A stretch of 64,000 bases of DNA from Pseudomonas yamanorum (GTDB lineage Bacteria > Pseudomonadota > Gammaproteobacteria > Pseudomonadales > Pseudomonadaceae). The notes beneath the pieces are model-generated. The model was not told the origin of the DNA, ran no database searches, and saw only the letters and a list, made by a program, of their open reading frames with translations. A program made the position numbers and the translations under genes. Shown one piece after another: positions 28,077 to 36,025 of this stretch (its first letter is position 1; the number at the start of each line of letters is the position of its first letter). Location: positions 2,294,001 to 2,358,000 of the forward strand of contig NZ_LT629793.1 of the NCBI RefSeq assembly GCF_900105735.1, in the 5' to 3' direction.

Positions 28077-30317
28077 TTAGAAATTGGCCTCCAGGGAAAC
28101 CATCGCCGTACGCTCTTCACCCACGTTGTAATACGCCGAGCTGGCCGCCAGGCCATTCACTGGCGCCGAGTTGAACGAAACGGTGCGTGCCGAGCTCAAG
28201 TATTCCTTATCAAACACGTTGAGCATCGAGAAGCGCAGCGCGGCCGACTTGATGACCTTCTTGTCCACCGGCAGGTAGATACCGGCGTTGAGGTCGAACA
28301 CGGTGCGCCCGGAGATTTTCTCGTTGTTGGTCAAATCGCCGTAGAACGCCCCGACATACTTGCCGGCAATGTTGCCGTAGTAGCGCTTGTCGTCGTAACC
28401 AAACACCAGGTTGAGCATGTTTTCCGGCACGTTGGCCAACTGGTTGCCCTTGGTCGGCAACAACACGTTCTTGCTGACAAAGTCGTCCTGCTGCTCGGAC
28501 TTGGTATAGGTGTACGACGCGTAGTAGTTGAAGTTGTATGGCAGCAGGCCGCTCCACTCCAGCTCCAGGCCTTTGTTGGTCACGTCACCGACGTTGGCCA
28601 TCACGTAGTCACCGTTCAAGTCGGTGGTCGACAGCTGGCGATCCTTGAAGGTGATGTAGAACAGGGTGGCGCTCAAGGCCATTTTCTCTTCGGTGTAGCG
28701 CCAGCCCAGCTCCTGGTTCCAGCTCAACTCGGGGTTGAGGTTGAGGGAGTCACCCTTGTTGTACAGCACGTAGTTCTGCGGGGTGCGCATGTTGCGGGTG
28801 ACGTTGTAGAACGCCTGGTTGCTCTCGTCGACCTGGTACTTGGCACTGAAGTTCGGCAGGAACTGATGGTAACGGGCGTTACGCTTTTCCGGCTTGTCGT
28901 ACAGGCTGCCCAGGTTGTCGCCGTCACGCTCGACGTACTGGTACGCCAGCCCGCCGACAAAACTCAGGTCTGGCGTGGCTTGCCAGCTGTCCTGCACCCA
29001 CAGTTTCTGGGCCGGGGTCACGGTGTACTGGTGGCGGCCCTGGACGGTCTTGCCGTTCTTGTCGACCACCTGACCGCCGCTGTTGTAATCACCCCAGATG
29101 TCGTCGGGTGCACCTTCGCTGTTGATCCCGATATACGGCTGGGTCTGGCGCTGGCGAGCGCGCTCGTACCAGTAACCGTAATCCAGGCTGTGTTCCTCGT
29201 TGATGTCCCATTTCATTTTGACCGTGACACCAGGGCGCCAGGTCTCGGTCCACGACGGCCGATAGTAGTTGGCCGACTGGAGGTTACCCAGGTCGTAGTT
29301 ACCGGCCTTGTCGGACTTCGGCCCCAGGTTGGTCGCGGTCTGGCCGCTGAAACTGCCGCCGTTGCCCCAGTAGTAGTAAGGCGCAACCGTCAGGGCCAGG
29401 TCATCACGCAGACGCCAGCGCTGGGTGAAGGTGGTCATGACACTTTCAAAAGGGTTGCGGTTGAGCTTGTAGGAAGACGACAGCAAGCCGTTTTTGTAGA
29501 CCGGGGTTTCCGAGTAATCCAGGCGCCGCCCCTGTTGTTGGAACTGGGCCTTGCTCAGGGTGTTGTAGTTGTAGTTTTCCTGCTTGTTGTACTTCATGGT
29601 GAAGTTGCTGGAGTTGCCATTGTCGTCTTCGAACAGCGTGCTCCACTCCACCTTGTCACCGCGCACAGTGCCCTTGCCGCGCCACTTGTCGCCTTCGGTG
29701 TGAGAGGCCGAGACCCAGGTCTTGAAGCCACCCAGGTCGCCGGTGTTGAGCCGTGCGAAGGACTTTGTCAGGTTGTTCGAGCCGATGGATTGTTTGACGA
29801 ACAAGCCTGGCTCTTTGGTCGGCCGGATCGTGACCATGCCGATATTGCCGCCGCTGGAGCCGATGTGCGGGCCGTCCGCTTCGGAGGAGCCCTGGGTGAC
29901 AAACACTTCGCCGACGTTTTCCGGATCGCCCAACTGGTTGGCGTACACGCCATAGCTGCCGGAGTCGTTGATCGGCACGCCGTCCATGGAAACCCCGACC
30001 TGGTCGGAGTTCATGCCGCGCATGGTGAAGCTGGTGCCGCTCATGCCGCTGGCGTCATCGTTGGATACGTTGATGCCCGGGGTGTACTTGAGCTTGTCGA
30101 TGGCGTTGGCCGTCGGGGACATTTCGTCCATGGCTTCCTTGGTCACGGTGGACCGGGCCTTGGCGCTTTCTTCCTGAATCATGTGGCCGGTGCCCAGGGT
30201 ACGTTCGCCTGCGACGTGCACCGAACCGACATCCTGGGAGTCGTCTGCCAGAACCAGCGGCGCAAAGCCGCCCAGGCCCGATGCTAAAAGCAGGGCATAG
30301 AGTTTGTTGTAGGTCAC
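28077..30317 (-). CDS. TonB-dependent outer membrane receptor without signalling domain
   Basis: Outer membrane transporter of 746 aa for an iron chelate or similar large solute. GTG 30317 is chosen because AAGGGAT lies seven bases upstream and it leads straight into a signal peptide (YNKLYALLLASGLGG...PLVLA). The mature protein enters the plug almost at once (STVTKEAMDEMSP, TPGINVSNDD, SFTMRGMNSDQVGVSMDGVP) and then the 22-strand barrel ending in MVSLEANF. There is no STN domain at the N-terminus, although a FecI/FecR pair lies directly upstream. Substrate unknown; the operon and Fur-like site point to iron. Confidence 0.9.
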   Translation of the reverse strand: MTYNKLYALLLASGLGGFAPLVLADDSQDVGSVHVAGERTLGTGHMIQEESAKARSTVTKEAMDEMSPTANAIDKLKYTPGINVSNDDASGMSGTSFTMRGMNSDQVGVSMDGVPINDSGSYGVYANQLGDPENVGEVFVTQGSSEADGPHIGSSGGNIGMVTIRPTKEPGLFVKQSIGSNNLTKSFARLNTGDLGGFKTWVSASHTEGDKWRGKGTVRGDKVEWSTLFEDDNGNSSNFTMKYNKQENYNYNTLSKAQFQQQGRRLDYSETPVYKNGLLSSSYKLNRNPFESVMTTFTQRWRLRDDLALTVAPYYYWGNGGSFSGQTATNLGPKSDKAGNYDLGNLQSANYYRPSWTETWRPGVTVKMKWDINEEHSLDYGYWYERARQRQTQPYIGINSEGAPDDIWGDYNSGGQVVDKNGKTVQGRHQYTVTPAQKLWVQDSWQATPDLSFVGGLAYQYVERDGDNLGSLYDKPEKRNARYHQFLPNFSAKYQVDESNQAFYNVTRNMRTPQNYVLYNKGDSLNLNPELSWNQELGWRYTEEKMALSATLFYITFKDRQLSTTDLNGDYVMANVGDVTNKGLELEWSGLLPYNFNYYASYTYTKSEQQDDFVSKNVLLPTKGNQLANVPENMLNLVFGYDDKRYYGNIAGKYVGAFYGDLTNNEKISGRTVFDLNAGIYLPVDKKVIKSAALRFSMLNVFDKEYLSSARTVSFNSAPVNGLAASSAYYNVGEERTAMVSLEANF

Positions 30318-30557
30318 GAGTAGATCCCTTACATGCATCTATCTGTTGTTATGGGGGAGGTATTGGCGGTTTTGGCTGGGTGAACAGCGCCGCCAATCTT
30401 CCTGACCACCTGCTCAGGAATCCGAGGATCATCCGTGCATCACGTAACGATTTGGTTACAGGTTTTGGCGATTGCGATGAAGGTTAAATGAAAGGTCTAC
30501 GGACACCGATGTGCCGAGGCATGGGGATCTTCGAGGAAGGAAGGTGCAAGTAATGAC

Positions 30558-30584
30558 AGCGCTACGCTATTGCAGCGTAGCGCT
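30558..30584 (-). promoter_or_regulatory. Hairpin between the fecR-like gene and the TonB receptor
   Basis: AGCGCTACGC and GCGTAGCGCT form a perfect 10-bp stem seven bases past the fecR-like stop, without a T-run. The rest of the 252-bp gap (30339-30590) should hold the sigma-dependent receptor promoter; it includes GTAAC-N6-GTTAC at 30444-30459. Confidence 0.5.
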
Positions 30585-30590
30585 CTGTAC

Positions 30591-31580
30591 CTAGCGCAAT
30601 ACGATCATCCGACCGAGCAGCGTGTGCTGTTCAAACCCCAAGACGGCCTGCAGCGCATTGAGCACCGCCTGGGGATCCTTGCTCGGGAAACTGCCACTGA
30701 CACGCCGAGCGGCGAGGTCGTCATTGAGCAGAAGAATACGACCGGGATAATAGCGGCCGAGGTCTTGCACTACGTCGGCCAGGGGCGCCTTGTAGTAGTT
30801 GAGCCAACCGTCGCGCCAAGCCAGGCGCGACTCGCTGTCGACCGCGTGCAACTCATCGGCGACACCATCGGCGTAAGCCACTTGCTGGCCGGCCGTCAGA
30901 ATCTGCTGCTGACCATACTTCGACGGCGTAACGCCAACCCGGCCGGACAACACCGTCACCTGCGCACCTGCCGGTTGCAGGCGCACCTCAAACTGCGTAC
31001 CCAGCACCCGTGCTTCACCGCTACCAGCTTCGACCACGAAGGACTCGCCCGTGTGGGTCACACTGAAAAAGCCGGCGCCACGCCGAAGTTGGATATGGCG
31101 CTCACCATGGCTGAAATCCACCGCAATGGCGCTGTCGGCGTCCAGGGTGACCTGGCTTTGATCGGCCAGGGTCACGGTCTTCACCTCACCCGGCGCGGTG
31201 ACGTAATCCGCGCCGAAATCATCGACCCAGCGCGACGGCTGCCAGCCGGCGCCCATCGAGATCATCAGCATCAGGCAGGCGGCCATGGCCAGGGCGCCAG
31301 ACCAGCGCCGCACGCTGGAGCGTTTCGAGGTATTCATCGCGCTCAAGTAACCCTGCAACGCCAGGGCATCCTCATCCGCCAACGCTCTGGCCGGTACTTC
31401 ACTCAATTCCCACAGCACCTGGGCCTGGGCGTAGGCCTCGACATGCGCCGGATCAGCCCGCAGCCAATGGCTGAACGTGGCCTGGTCGCCACTGCTGGGC
31501 TGGTCGTGCAACAAACTCAGCCAGGCCAGTGCGGCCTGTTCCTGGTCGGGCGTCGGGGTGACGCGGGCAGTGGCGTTCAC
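30591..31580 (-). CDS. FecR-family anti-sigma/sigma regulator
   Basis: A 329-aa inner-membrane regulator that in this family holds or activates its ECF sigma factor in response to a receptor. It has the N-terminal cytoplasmic DUF4880-type segment (AALAWLSLLHDQPSSGDQATFSHWLRADPAH), one membrane segment (LAMAACLMLMISMGAGW, about residues 95-112) and the periplasmic FecR domain (TAPGEVKTVTLADQSQVTLDADS), ending in an STN-like C-terminal part. It overlaps the sigma gene by four bases (ATGA). Confidence 0.92.
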   Translation of the reverse strand: MNATARVTPTPDQEQAALAWLSLLHDQPSSGDQATFSHWLRADPAHVEAYAQAQVLWELSEVPARALADEDALALQGYLSAMNTSKRSSVRRWSGALAMAACLMLMISMGAGWQPSRWVDDFGADYVTAPGEVKTVTLADQSQVTLDADSAIAVDFSHGERHIQLRRGAGFFSVTHTGESFVVEAGSGEARVLGTQFEVRLQPAGAQVTVLSGRVGVTPSKYGQQQILTAGQQVAYADGVADELHAVDSESRLAWRDGWLNYYKAPLADVVQDLGRYYPGRILLLNDDLAARRVSGSFPSKDPQAVLNALQAVLGFEQHTLLGRMIVLR

Positions 31581-32137
31581 GGGGCTTTCCTTGGCGATGG
31601 TTCACGAAGGCTGGCCTTGCAGGCTTCGAGGGCACGCATCATATGTTTTTCCACGGCACTTTGGGACAGGCCCATGGCCTTGGCGATCTCCGCGTACTTG
31701 CGGCCATGGATGCGGTTGAGCAGGAAAATCTGCCGGGTACGTTCCGGCAAGCTGCGCAGGGCCGCTTCGACATGGCGCAGATCATTGCCCGCCTCCAGCG
31801 CGGCCTGGGGCTCGGAGCCCTGGTTATCCTGCTGTTCCGGCAGCCAGCCTTCACTGCTGCGCACCCGGGCGCCTTCGCTGCGCAGGTGGTCGATAGCGAT
31901 ATTGCCGGCGCAGCGCAGCAGGTAAGTGCTGAGTTCCTCGACCTGTACCAGTGGCCGGCGCCAGAAGCGCAGGAACAAATCCTGCACCAGGTCTGCCGCC
32001 GTCGCACGGCAACCCACCCGGCGACTGACTAACGCTTCCATCTGCGAACGCTGGGACAGGAACACCTGCAGGAAATGCGCACGGCCGCCTGCCGCGTCTG
32101 CGTGCTGCTCTTGATGTTCGGGAGGCGTGGTGATCAT
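31577..32137 (-). CDS. ECF sigma factor, iron-starvation (FecI-like) type
   Basis: A 186-aa RNA polymerase sigma factor with regions 2 (ATAADLVQDLFLRFWRRP) and 4 (RSLPERTRQIFLLNRIHGRKYAEIAKAMGLSQSAVEKHM). The start is set at ATG 32137; the upstream open frame overlaps the DUF3325 gene and is not sigma-like. It is cotranscribed with and coupled to the fecR-like gene, and presumably drives the TonB receptor downstream. Confidence 0.92.
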   Translation of the reverse strand: MITTPPEHQEQHADAAGGRAHFLQVFLSQRSQMEALVSRRVGCRATAADLVQDLFLRFWRRPLVQVEELSTYLLRCAGNIAIDHLRSEGARVRSSEGWLPEQQDNQGSEPQAALEAGNDLRHVEAALRSLPERTRQIFLLNRIHGRKYAEIAKAMGLSQSAVEKHMMRALEACKASLREPSPRKAP

Positions 32138-32148
32138 CAACGGTGGAC

Positions 32149-32475
32149 TCAAAGGGTCGCGAAGGCCGCAACCGGACTGGCCAGCAGGCCGACGCCCGCC
32201 AGGATCAAGGCCAGCCTTGGCCGATACGGCAACAGCAACACCAGCAGCAACCCGCTGAGCATCAGCACCGCGCACCACTCCACCAGGCCCTGGCTCCAAC
32301 CCGTCGCGAGCACCACCGGCCAGATCGAGACGATCAACAGCAACCAGCCGCCCACGCGCAAACCCAGACGCCGACGGGGCGTGGGTTTACTGTGCAGCAG
32401 TTCGCCATGGTGCCGGTCCATGGACAGGCACAACGCGGTAAACCCTGCGTAACACAGCAGCAGCGCCAGGAGCAT
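32149..32475 (-). CDS. DUF3325-type small membrane protein
   Basis: A 108-aa protein with three hydrophobic segments (LLALLLCYAGFTALCLSM, a middle WLLLIVSIWPVVL and a C-terminal pair). It starts immediately after the PepSY stop. Small proteins of this type accompany PepSY reductases and siderophore receptors in pseudomonads, probably as subunits of an inner-membrane iron-release or transport complex; the precise role is unknown. Confidence 0.8.
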   Translation of the reverse strand: MLLALLLCYAGFTALCLSMDRHHGELLHSKPTPRRRLGLRVGGWLLLIVSIWPVVLATGWSQGLVEWCAVLMLSGLLLVLLLPYRPRLALILAGVGLLASPVAAFATL

Positions 32476-34050
32476 TCAGTTCACCTCGCCCTTGAGGGTC
32501 AACGGGCGGGCGCGTTCGGCCTTGGGCTGAGGGACACGGCGGTGCTGCATTTTCCACGCAGCCCAGGCGAGGAACACGCCGCTGCCCAGGCACGTCAGGT
32601 CGAAGCCGGCCATGGCCCAATCACCGTTGGCCAGGGACACCCCCAAATGCTGGGACGTGGTCAGCGCGTTGAGCACCGGTACGCCAATAAACAGCAGCGC
32701 GCCCACGCTCAGTTGCTCAACCCAGCCGCGACGCCCCTGGCGGACAATCGCATGCAGAACGCTCAAGCCCCAGGCAATAAAGAAGGCTTGTACTTCCCAG
32801 TCCGAGCGCCCGGCAAAGCTTGCCGGTAACAGGCGGTTGGCCCAGAAGAATGCAGCGATGGCAATCATCAAGCCGGACATACTGGCGATATTCAGCACTT
32901 CCACCAACCGCAGCTCAAAGGGCATCACACCGGTTTTGGCGTGCTTGAGCTGGCGCTTACCCAGCCACATCACCAGCCCGGTACCGATCATTGCGGTGCC
33001 CGCCAGGCCGCAGATGAAATACAGCCAGCGCAATACCGGGCCGGCGAAGTGGCCCATGTGCAAACCGTAGAAGCTGCCACTAATTGCCGCCGGCAGCGAC
33101 TGCTCGCCGCTGACCCGCAGCAGCTCGCCGGTGGTGCCGTTGAATGAGACAGTGCTGCCAAAGTCGTGCACCACTCGATCCGACCCGGCGCGGAATACAT
33201 TGACCGAGGCGTTCACATCGCTGGGATTATTCACCACCAGCCGTCCGACATGCCCACCGGCCCATTGCTCACGCGCCTGCTCGTACATCGGCCCCAGCGG
33301 CAACAGCTGCCCGGGTTGGCCAAGGGCTGGCGCGTTGTCGGTGGCCGGGAACACATCATTGAAGAACGCACGGGTGTCGTTGCCGTAAGAGGCGAGAATG
33401 CTCGCCGGCATCACCATGCTCATGAAAATCACCAGGCTGCTGTAGGTGATCATCAAGTGAAATGGCAACACCAGCACGCCCACGGCGTTGTGCCCGTCGA
33501 GCCAGGAGCGCTGGCCCTTGCGCGGGCGGAAGGTGAAGAAGTCCTTGAAGATTTTCTTGTGGGTGATGATCCCGGTGATCAGCGCCACGAACATCACCAT
33601 CGCGGCGATGGTCGACAGCCAGCGGCCCCACGGATAGGGCATTTGCAGCTGGAAGTGGAAGCGATAGAAGAATTCGCCGCCCATGCTTTCCCGGGCCTGG
33701 ATCTGCTCGCCGCTGACGGGATCGATGAGTTTTTCGATGAAATTGCCGCGTTTGCCCGGGTCGACCTTGTCTTGCCACATCACCGACAGGCCCGGCTCCC
33801 GGCTGCTTGGCAAGGTGATAAACCACCGCGCGGCATTGGGCGCCTGTTGTTGCAGATAGGTTTGGGCGGCGGCCAGGCTACGGGCGTTGTCGACGGGATG
33901 CGCCTGCACTTCGGGCTGCATCCAATGGGTAATTTCGTCCTTGAAATAGGACAAGGTGCCCGTCAGGAAAATCGCAAACAGCAGCCAGCCAAAGATCAGC
34001 CCGGCCCAGGTGTGCAACCAGGCCATGGCCTGACGGAAGCCCTCTTTCAT
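32476..34050 (-). CDS. PepSY-associated transmembrane protein, probable siderophore-iron reductase
   Basis: A 524-aa inner-membrane protein of the PepSY_TM family. It begins FRQAMAWLHTWAGLIFGWLL (first helix with the conserved HTWAG), has periplasmic PepSY segments between helices, the SWLDGHNAVGVLVLPFHLMITYSS pair and GLHMGHFAGPVLRWLYFICG. Conserved His residues in the helices may bind haem. Homologues next to siderophore receptors reduce Fe(III)-siderophores in the periplasm. The start ATG 34050 overlaps the DUF3649 stop by four bases. Confidence 0.88.
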   Translation of the reverse strand: MKEGFRQAMAWLHTWAGLIFGWLLFAIFLTGTLSYFKDEITHWMQPEVQAHPVDNARSLAAAQTYLQQQAPNAARWFITLPSSREPGLSVMWQDKVDPGKRGNFIEKLIDPVSGEQIQARESMGGEFFYRFHFQLQMPYPWGRWLSTIAAMVMFVALITGIITHKKIFKDFFTFRPRKGQRSWLDGHNAVGVLVLPFHLMITYSSLVIFMSMVMPASILASYGNDTRAFFNDVFPATDNAPALGQPGQLLPLGPMYEQAREQWAGGHVGRLVVNNPSDVNASVNVFRAGSDRVVHDFGSTVSFNGTTGELLRVSGEQSLPAAISGSFYGLHMGHFAGPVLRWLYFICGLAGTAMIGTGLVMWLGKRQLKHAKTGVMPFELRLVEVLNIASMSGLMIAIAAFFWANRLLPASFAGRSDWEVQAFFIAWGLSVLHAIVRQGRRGWVEQLSVGALLFIGVPVLNALTTSQHLGVSLANGDWAMAGFDLTCLGSGVFLAWAAWKMQHRRVPQPKAERARPLTLKGEVN

Positions 34051-34349
34051 GTGCGTGCCATCCAGTACGTCAACCCGGCGAACGCGGCCAGCATCGCGCT
34101 GGGCAGCAACACGCCGAACCAGGCACGCCAGGCAGTGCGGCAGGCAAAACACCAGATCACCGCCAGCAGATAGAACACAAACGAACTCAGCATGCCGCTG
34201 ATCACTGCATCGGCGCGGCTGGTGGGCAACCAAAACGCCATGCACACGCTGACCAGTGACGCCAGCAAGTAACCGCCGACCACAGCCGCCAGTACCCGCG
34301 AAGTCACGGCAAGACGGTAGGAAACGGGAAGTGAGGTTTTGCGTTTCAT
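34047..34349 (-). CDS. DUF3649-type small membrane protein
   Basis: A 100-aa membrane protein, first gene of the leftward iron operon, with helices at about residues 15-40 (LAVVTSRVLAAVVGGYLLASLVS region) and two more C-terminal. ATG 34349 gives MKRKTSLPVSYRL; an in-frame ATG ten codons upstream (34379) is an alternative. A Fur-box-like site lies 30 bases upstream, in keeping with iron repression of the operon. Confidence 0.78.
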   Translation of the reverse strand: MKRKTSLPVSYRLAVTSRVLAAVVGGYLLASLVSVCMAFWLPTSRADAVISGMLSSFVFYLLAVIWCFACRTAWRAWFGVLLPSAMLAAFAGLTYWMART

Positions 34350-34380
34350 GCACAAGGCGCCAGGTTCGTCAGGGCGCAAT

Positions 34381-34399
34381 ATTAATGATAAAGGTTCTC
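34381..34399 (-). promoter_or_regulatory. Fur-box-like site before the DUF3649/PepSY operon
   Basis: The 19-mer ATTAATGATAAAGGTTCTC matches the E. coli Fur consensus (GATAATGATAATCATTATC) at 13 of 19 positions by hand count. It lies just ahead of the leftward iron operon. Confidence 0.6.
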
Positions 34400-34457
34400 A
34401 TAAGCAAAAGAGAACGCATCACTGGTAATTGCCGAACCCGCCTACGCGCCCTACAAT

Positions 34458-34476
34458 GAGAACAATTCTTGTTCTC
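34458..34476 (+). promoter_or_regulatory. Fur-box-like palindrome before fecI
   Basis: GAGAACAA-TTC-TTGTTCTC is a perfect 8-bp inverted repeat 32 bases before the fecI start. It matches 11 of 19 Fur consensus positions and looks like typical Pseudomonas Fur boxes (GAGAAT/ATTCTC halves). Confidence 0.65.
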
Positions 34477-34508
34477 TAAAGCATGCCCATGCTGCCGGAG
34501 TGTGCGCG

Positions 34509-34997
34509 TTGCAGCCGTCCAACACTGTTGAAGTCCTGTACCACGACCATCACCACTGGCTCACCGGCTGGTTGCGACGCAAGCTCGGCTGCCCGGAAAG
34601 TGCCGCCGACCTGGCCCAGGACACCTTCATTCGCGTGCTCACCGCACGGGAAACCCCGACGCTGATCGAACCCCGCGCCTTCCTCACCACCATCGCCAAG
34701 CGTGTGCTGTTCAACCATTACCGCCGTCAGGACCTGGAGCGCGCCTACCTCGACGCCCTGGCGCAAATGCCCGAGTACACGGCACCGTCGGAAGAAGAGC
34801 GGGCAATCATCCTGCAAACCCTGATGGAGCTGGACCAGTTGCTGGATGGCTTGGCGCCCCTGGTTAAACGCGCGTTCCTGCTGGCCCAGCTCGACGGCCT
34901 GACCTACGCGCAAATCGGAGCGGAACTGGGGATCTCCATCGCCACGGTCAAGCGCCACCTGAATAAAGCAGCGATGCGCTGCTACTTCGCCCTATGA
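34509..34997 (+). CDS. fecI: ECF sigma factor FecI
   Basis: Sigma factor that directs RNA polymerase to the fecA promoter when ferric citrate binds FecA. The 162-aa product has region 2 (CPESAADLAQDTFIRVLTARE) and region 4 ([34 protein letters not shown]). The start is put at TTG 34509 because GGAG lies eight bases upstream; GTG 34500 is the alternative and overlaps that site. The overlap of four bases with fecR and the adjacent fecA justify the name. Confidence 0.93.
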   Translation: MQPSNTVEVLYHDHHHWLTGWLRRKLGCPESAADLAQDTFIRVLTARETPTLIEPRAFLTTIAKRVLFNHYRRQDLERAYLDALAQMPEYTAPSEEERAIILQTLMELDQLLDGLAPLVKRAFLLAQLDGLTYAQIGAELGISIATVKRHLNKAAMRCYFAL

Positions 34998-35935
34998 ATT
35001 TCTCAACGCAAGTCGCCGAACAAGCGGTGCACTGGCTGTTGGAAATGCAGCAGGGCCCACTCAACCCGCGCAAACAGGCGGCCTGGCAACAATGGCTGGA
35101 CGCCCACAGCGAACATCAGCGGGCCTGGGAGCAAATCCAGCGAGTGAACCAGCGGCTGCGCGGGATGCCGTCACCGTTGGCCCACGCCGCCTTGAATGCA
35201 CCGAAATCCAACAGTCGCCGCCAGGCCCTGAAGTTGTTGCTGATACTCGGCGCCGGGTCGGCAGCGGCCTGGGGTTTGCGCCAGCAACATATCCTGCCGC
35301 CGTTGAGTGCCGACTACCGCAGCCCCATCGGCCAGCGGCGCACGTTCCAGCTGGCCGATGGCAGCCAGTTGCAGCTCAACACCGGCAGTGCGGTGGATGT
35401 GCATTTTGAGGGTCAGCAACGCTTGATCCGCCTGCTCGAAGGCGAAATCCAGCTGACCGCCAAAACCGGCAACAGCCCGCTGCGGATCGTCACCGCCCAG
35501 GGCCTGCTCAGCGCCCAGGCGGCACGGCTGAACGTGCGGCAGTTCAATGATCACACCCTATTGGCAGTGTTCGACGGGCACGTCGACGTCATGCCCAACA
35601 CCTATAGCGGTTTGCCGCTCTCCGTCGACAAAGCCCATCAGGTCAATTTCACCCGCAAAGGCTGGGACACCGCACGCCCCACCGATGCCGGCAGCGGTGC
35701 CTGGGCCGATGGCATGCTGGTGGCGGCCCACATGCGCCTGGAAGATTTCCTCGCCGAACTGAGCCGTTATCGTCGCGGCCAGCTCAACTGCGACCCGCAA
35801 GTGGCCAACCTGCTGATTTCCGGCAGCTACCCGCTGGACGACAGCGAGCGAATCCTGGACCTGCTGCAAGTCAGCCTGCCGGTCAAGGTCCGTCGATTTA
35901 CCCGCTACTGGGTCACCGTCGAAGCCCGTGCCTGA
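34994..35935 (+). CDS. fecR: Ferric citrate regulator FecR
   Basis: Inner-membrane signal transducer between FecA and FecI. The 313-aa protein has a cytoplasmic N-terminus (EQAVHWLLEMQQGPLNPRKQAAWQQWL), a membrane segment (about residues 75-95, LKLLLILGAGSAAAWGL), and a periplasmic FecR domain (YRSPIGQRRTFQLADGSQLQLNTGS) with a C-terminal STN-like part. It is translationally coupled to fecI (four-base overlap) and followed by fecA. Confidence 0.94.
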   Translation: MNFSTQVAEQAVHWLLEMQQGPLNPRKQAAWQQWLDAHSEHQRAWEQIQRVNQRLRGMPSPLAHAALNAPKSNSRRQALKLLLILGAGSAAAWGLRQQHILPPLSADYRSPIGQRRTFQLADGSQLQLNTGSAVDVHFEGQQRLIRLLEGEIQLTAKTGNSPLRIVTAQGLLSAQAARLNVRQFNDHTLLAVFDGHVDVMPNTYSGLPLSVDKAHQVNFTRKGWDTARPTDAGSGAWADGMLVAAHMRLEDFLAELSRYRRGQLNCDPQVANLLISGSYPLDDSERILDLLQVSLPVKVRRFTRYWVTVEARA

Positions 35936-35980
35936 ATTATTTTCAAAAACCGTGAGCCGTTTTCCGCACCTCGCGTGACA

Positions 35981-36012
35981 GAGAAGGAAAGCCACCTTGA
36001 CCCTTCCTTCTC
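35981..36012 (+). promoter_or_regulatory. Hairpin next to the fecA ribosome-binding site
   Basis: GAGAAGGAA (35981-35989) and TTCCTTCTC (36004-36012) form a 9-bp stem that ends directly before the AGGA ribosome-binding site of fecA. The GGAAA in the 5' arm also resembles a FecI-type -35 element, so this stretch may be promoter, RNA element or both. Confidence 0.5.
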
Positions 36013-36025
36013 AGGACCGCACTTC

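Noticed and set aside
27972..30287. A 771-codon open frame on the plus strand opposite the TonB receptor
   Set aside because: It is the reverse of a clear receptor gene and starts inside a REP; the translation is Val/His/Gly-rich without motifs.
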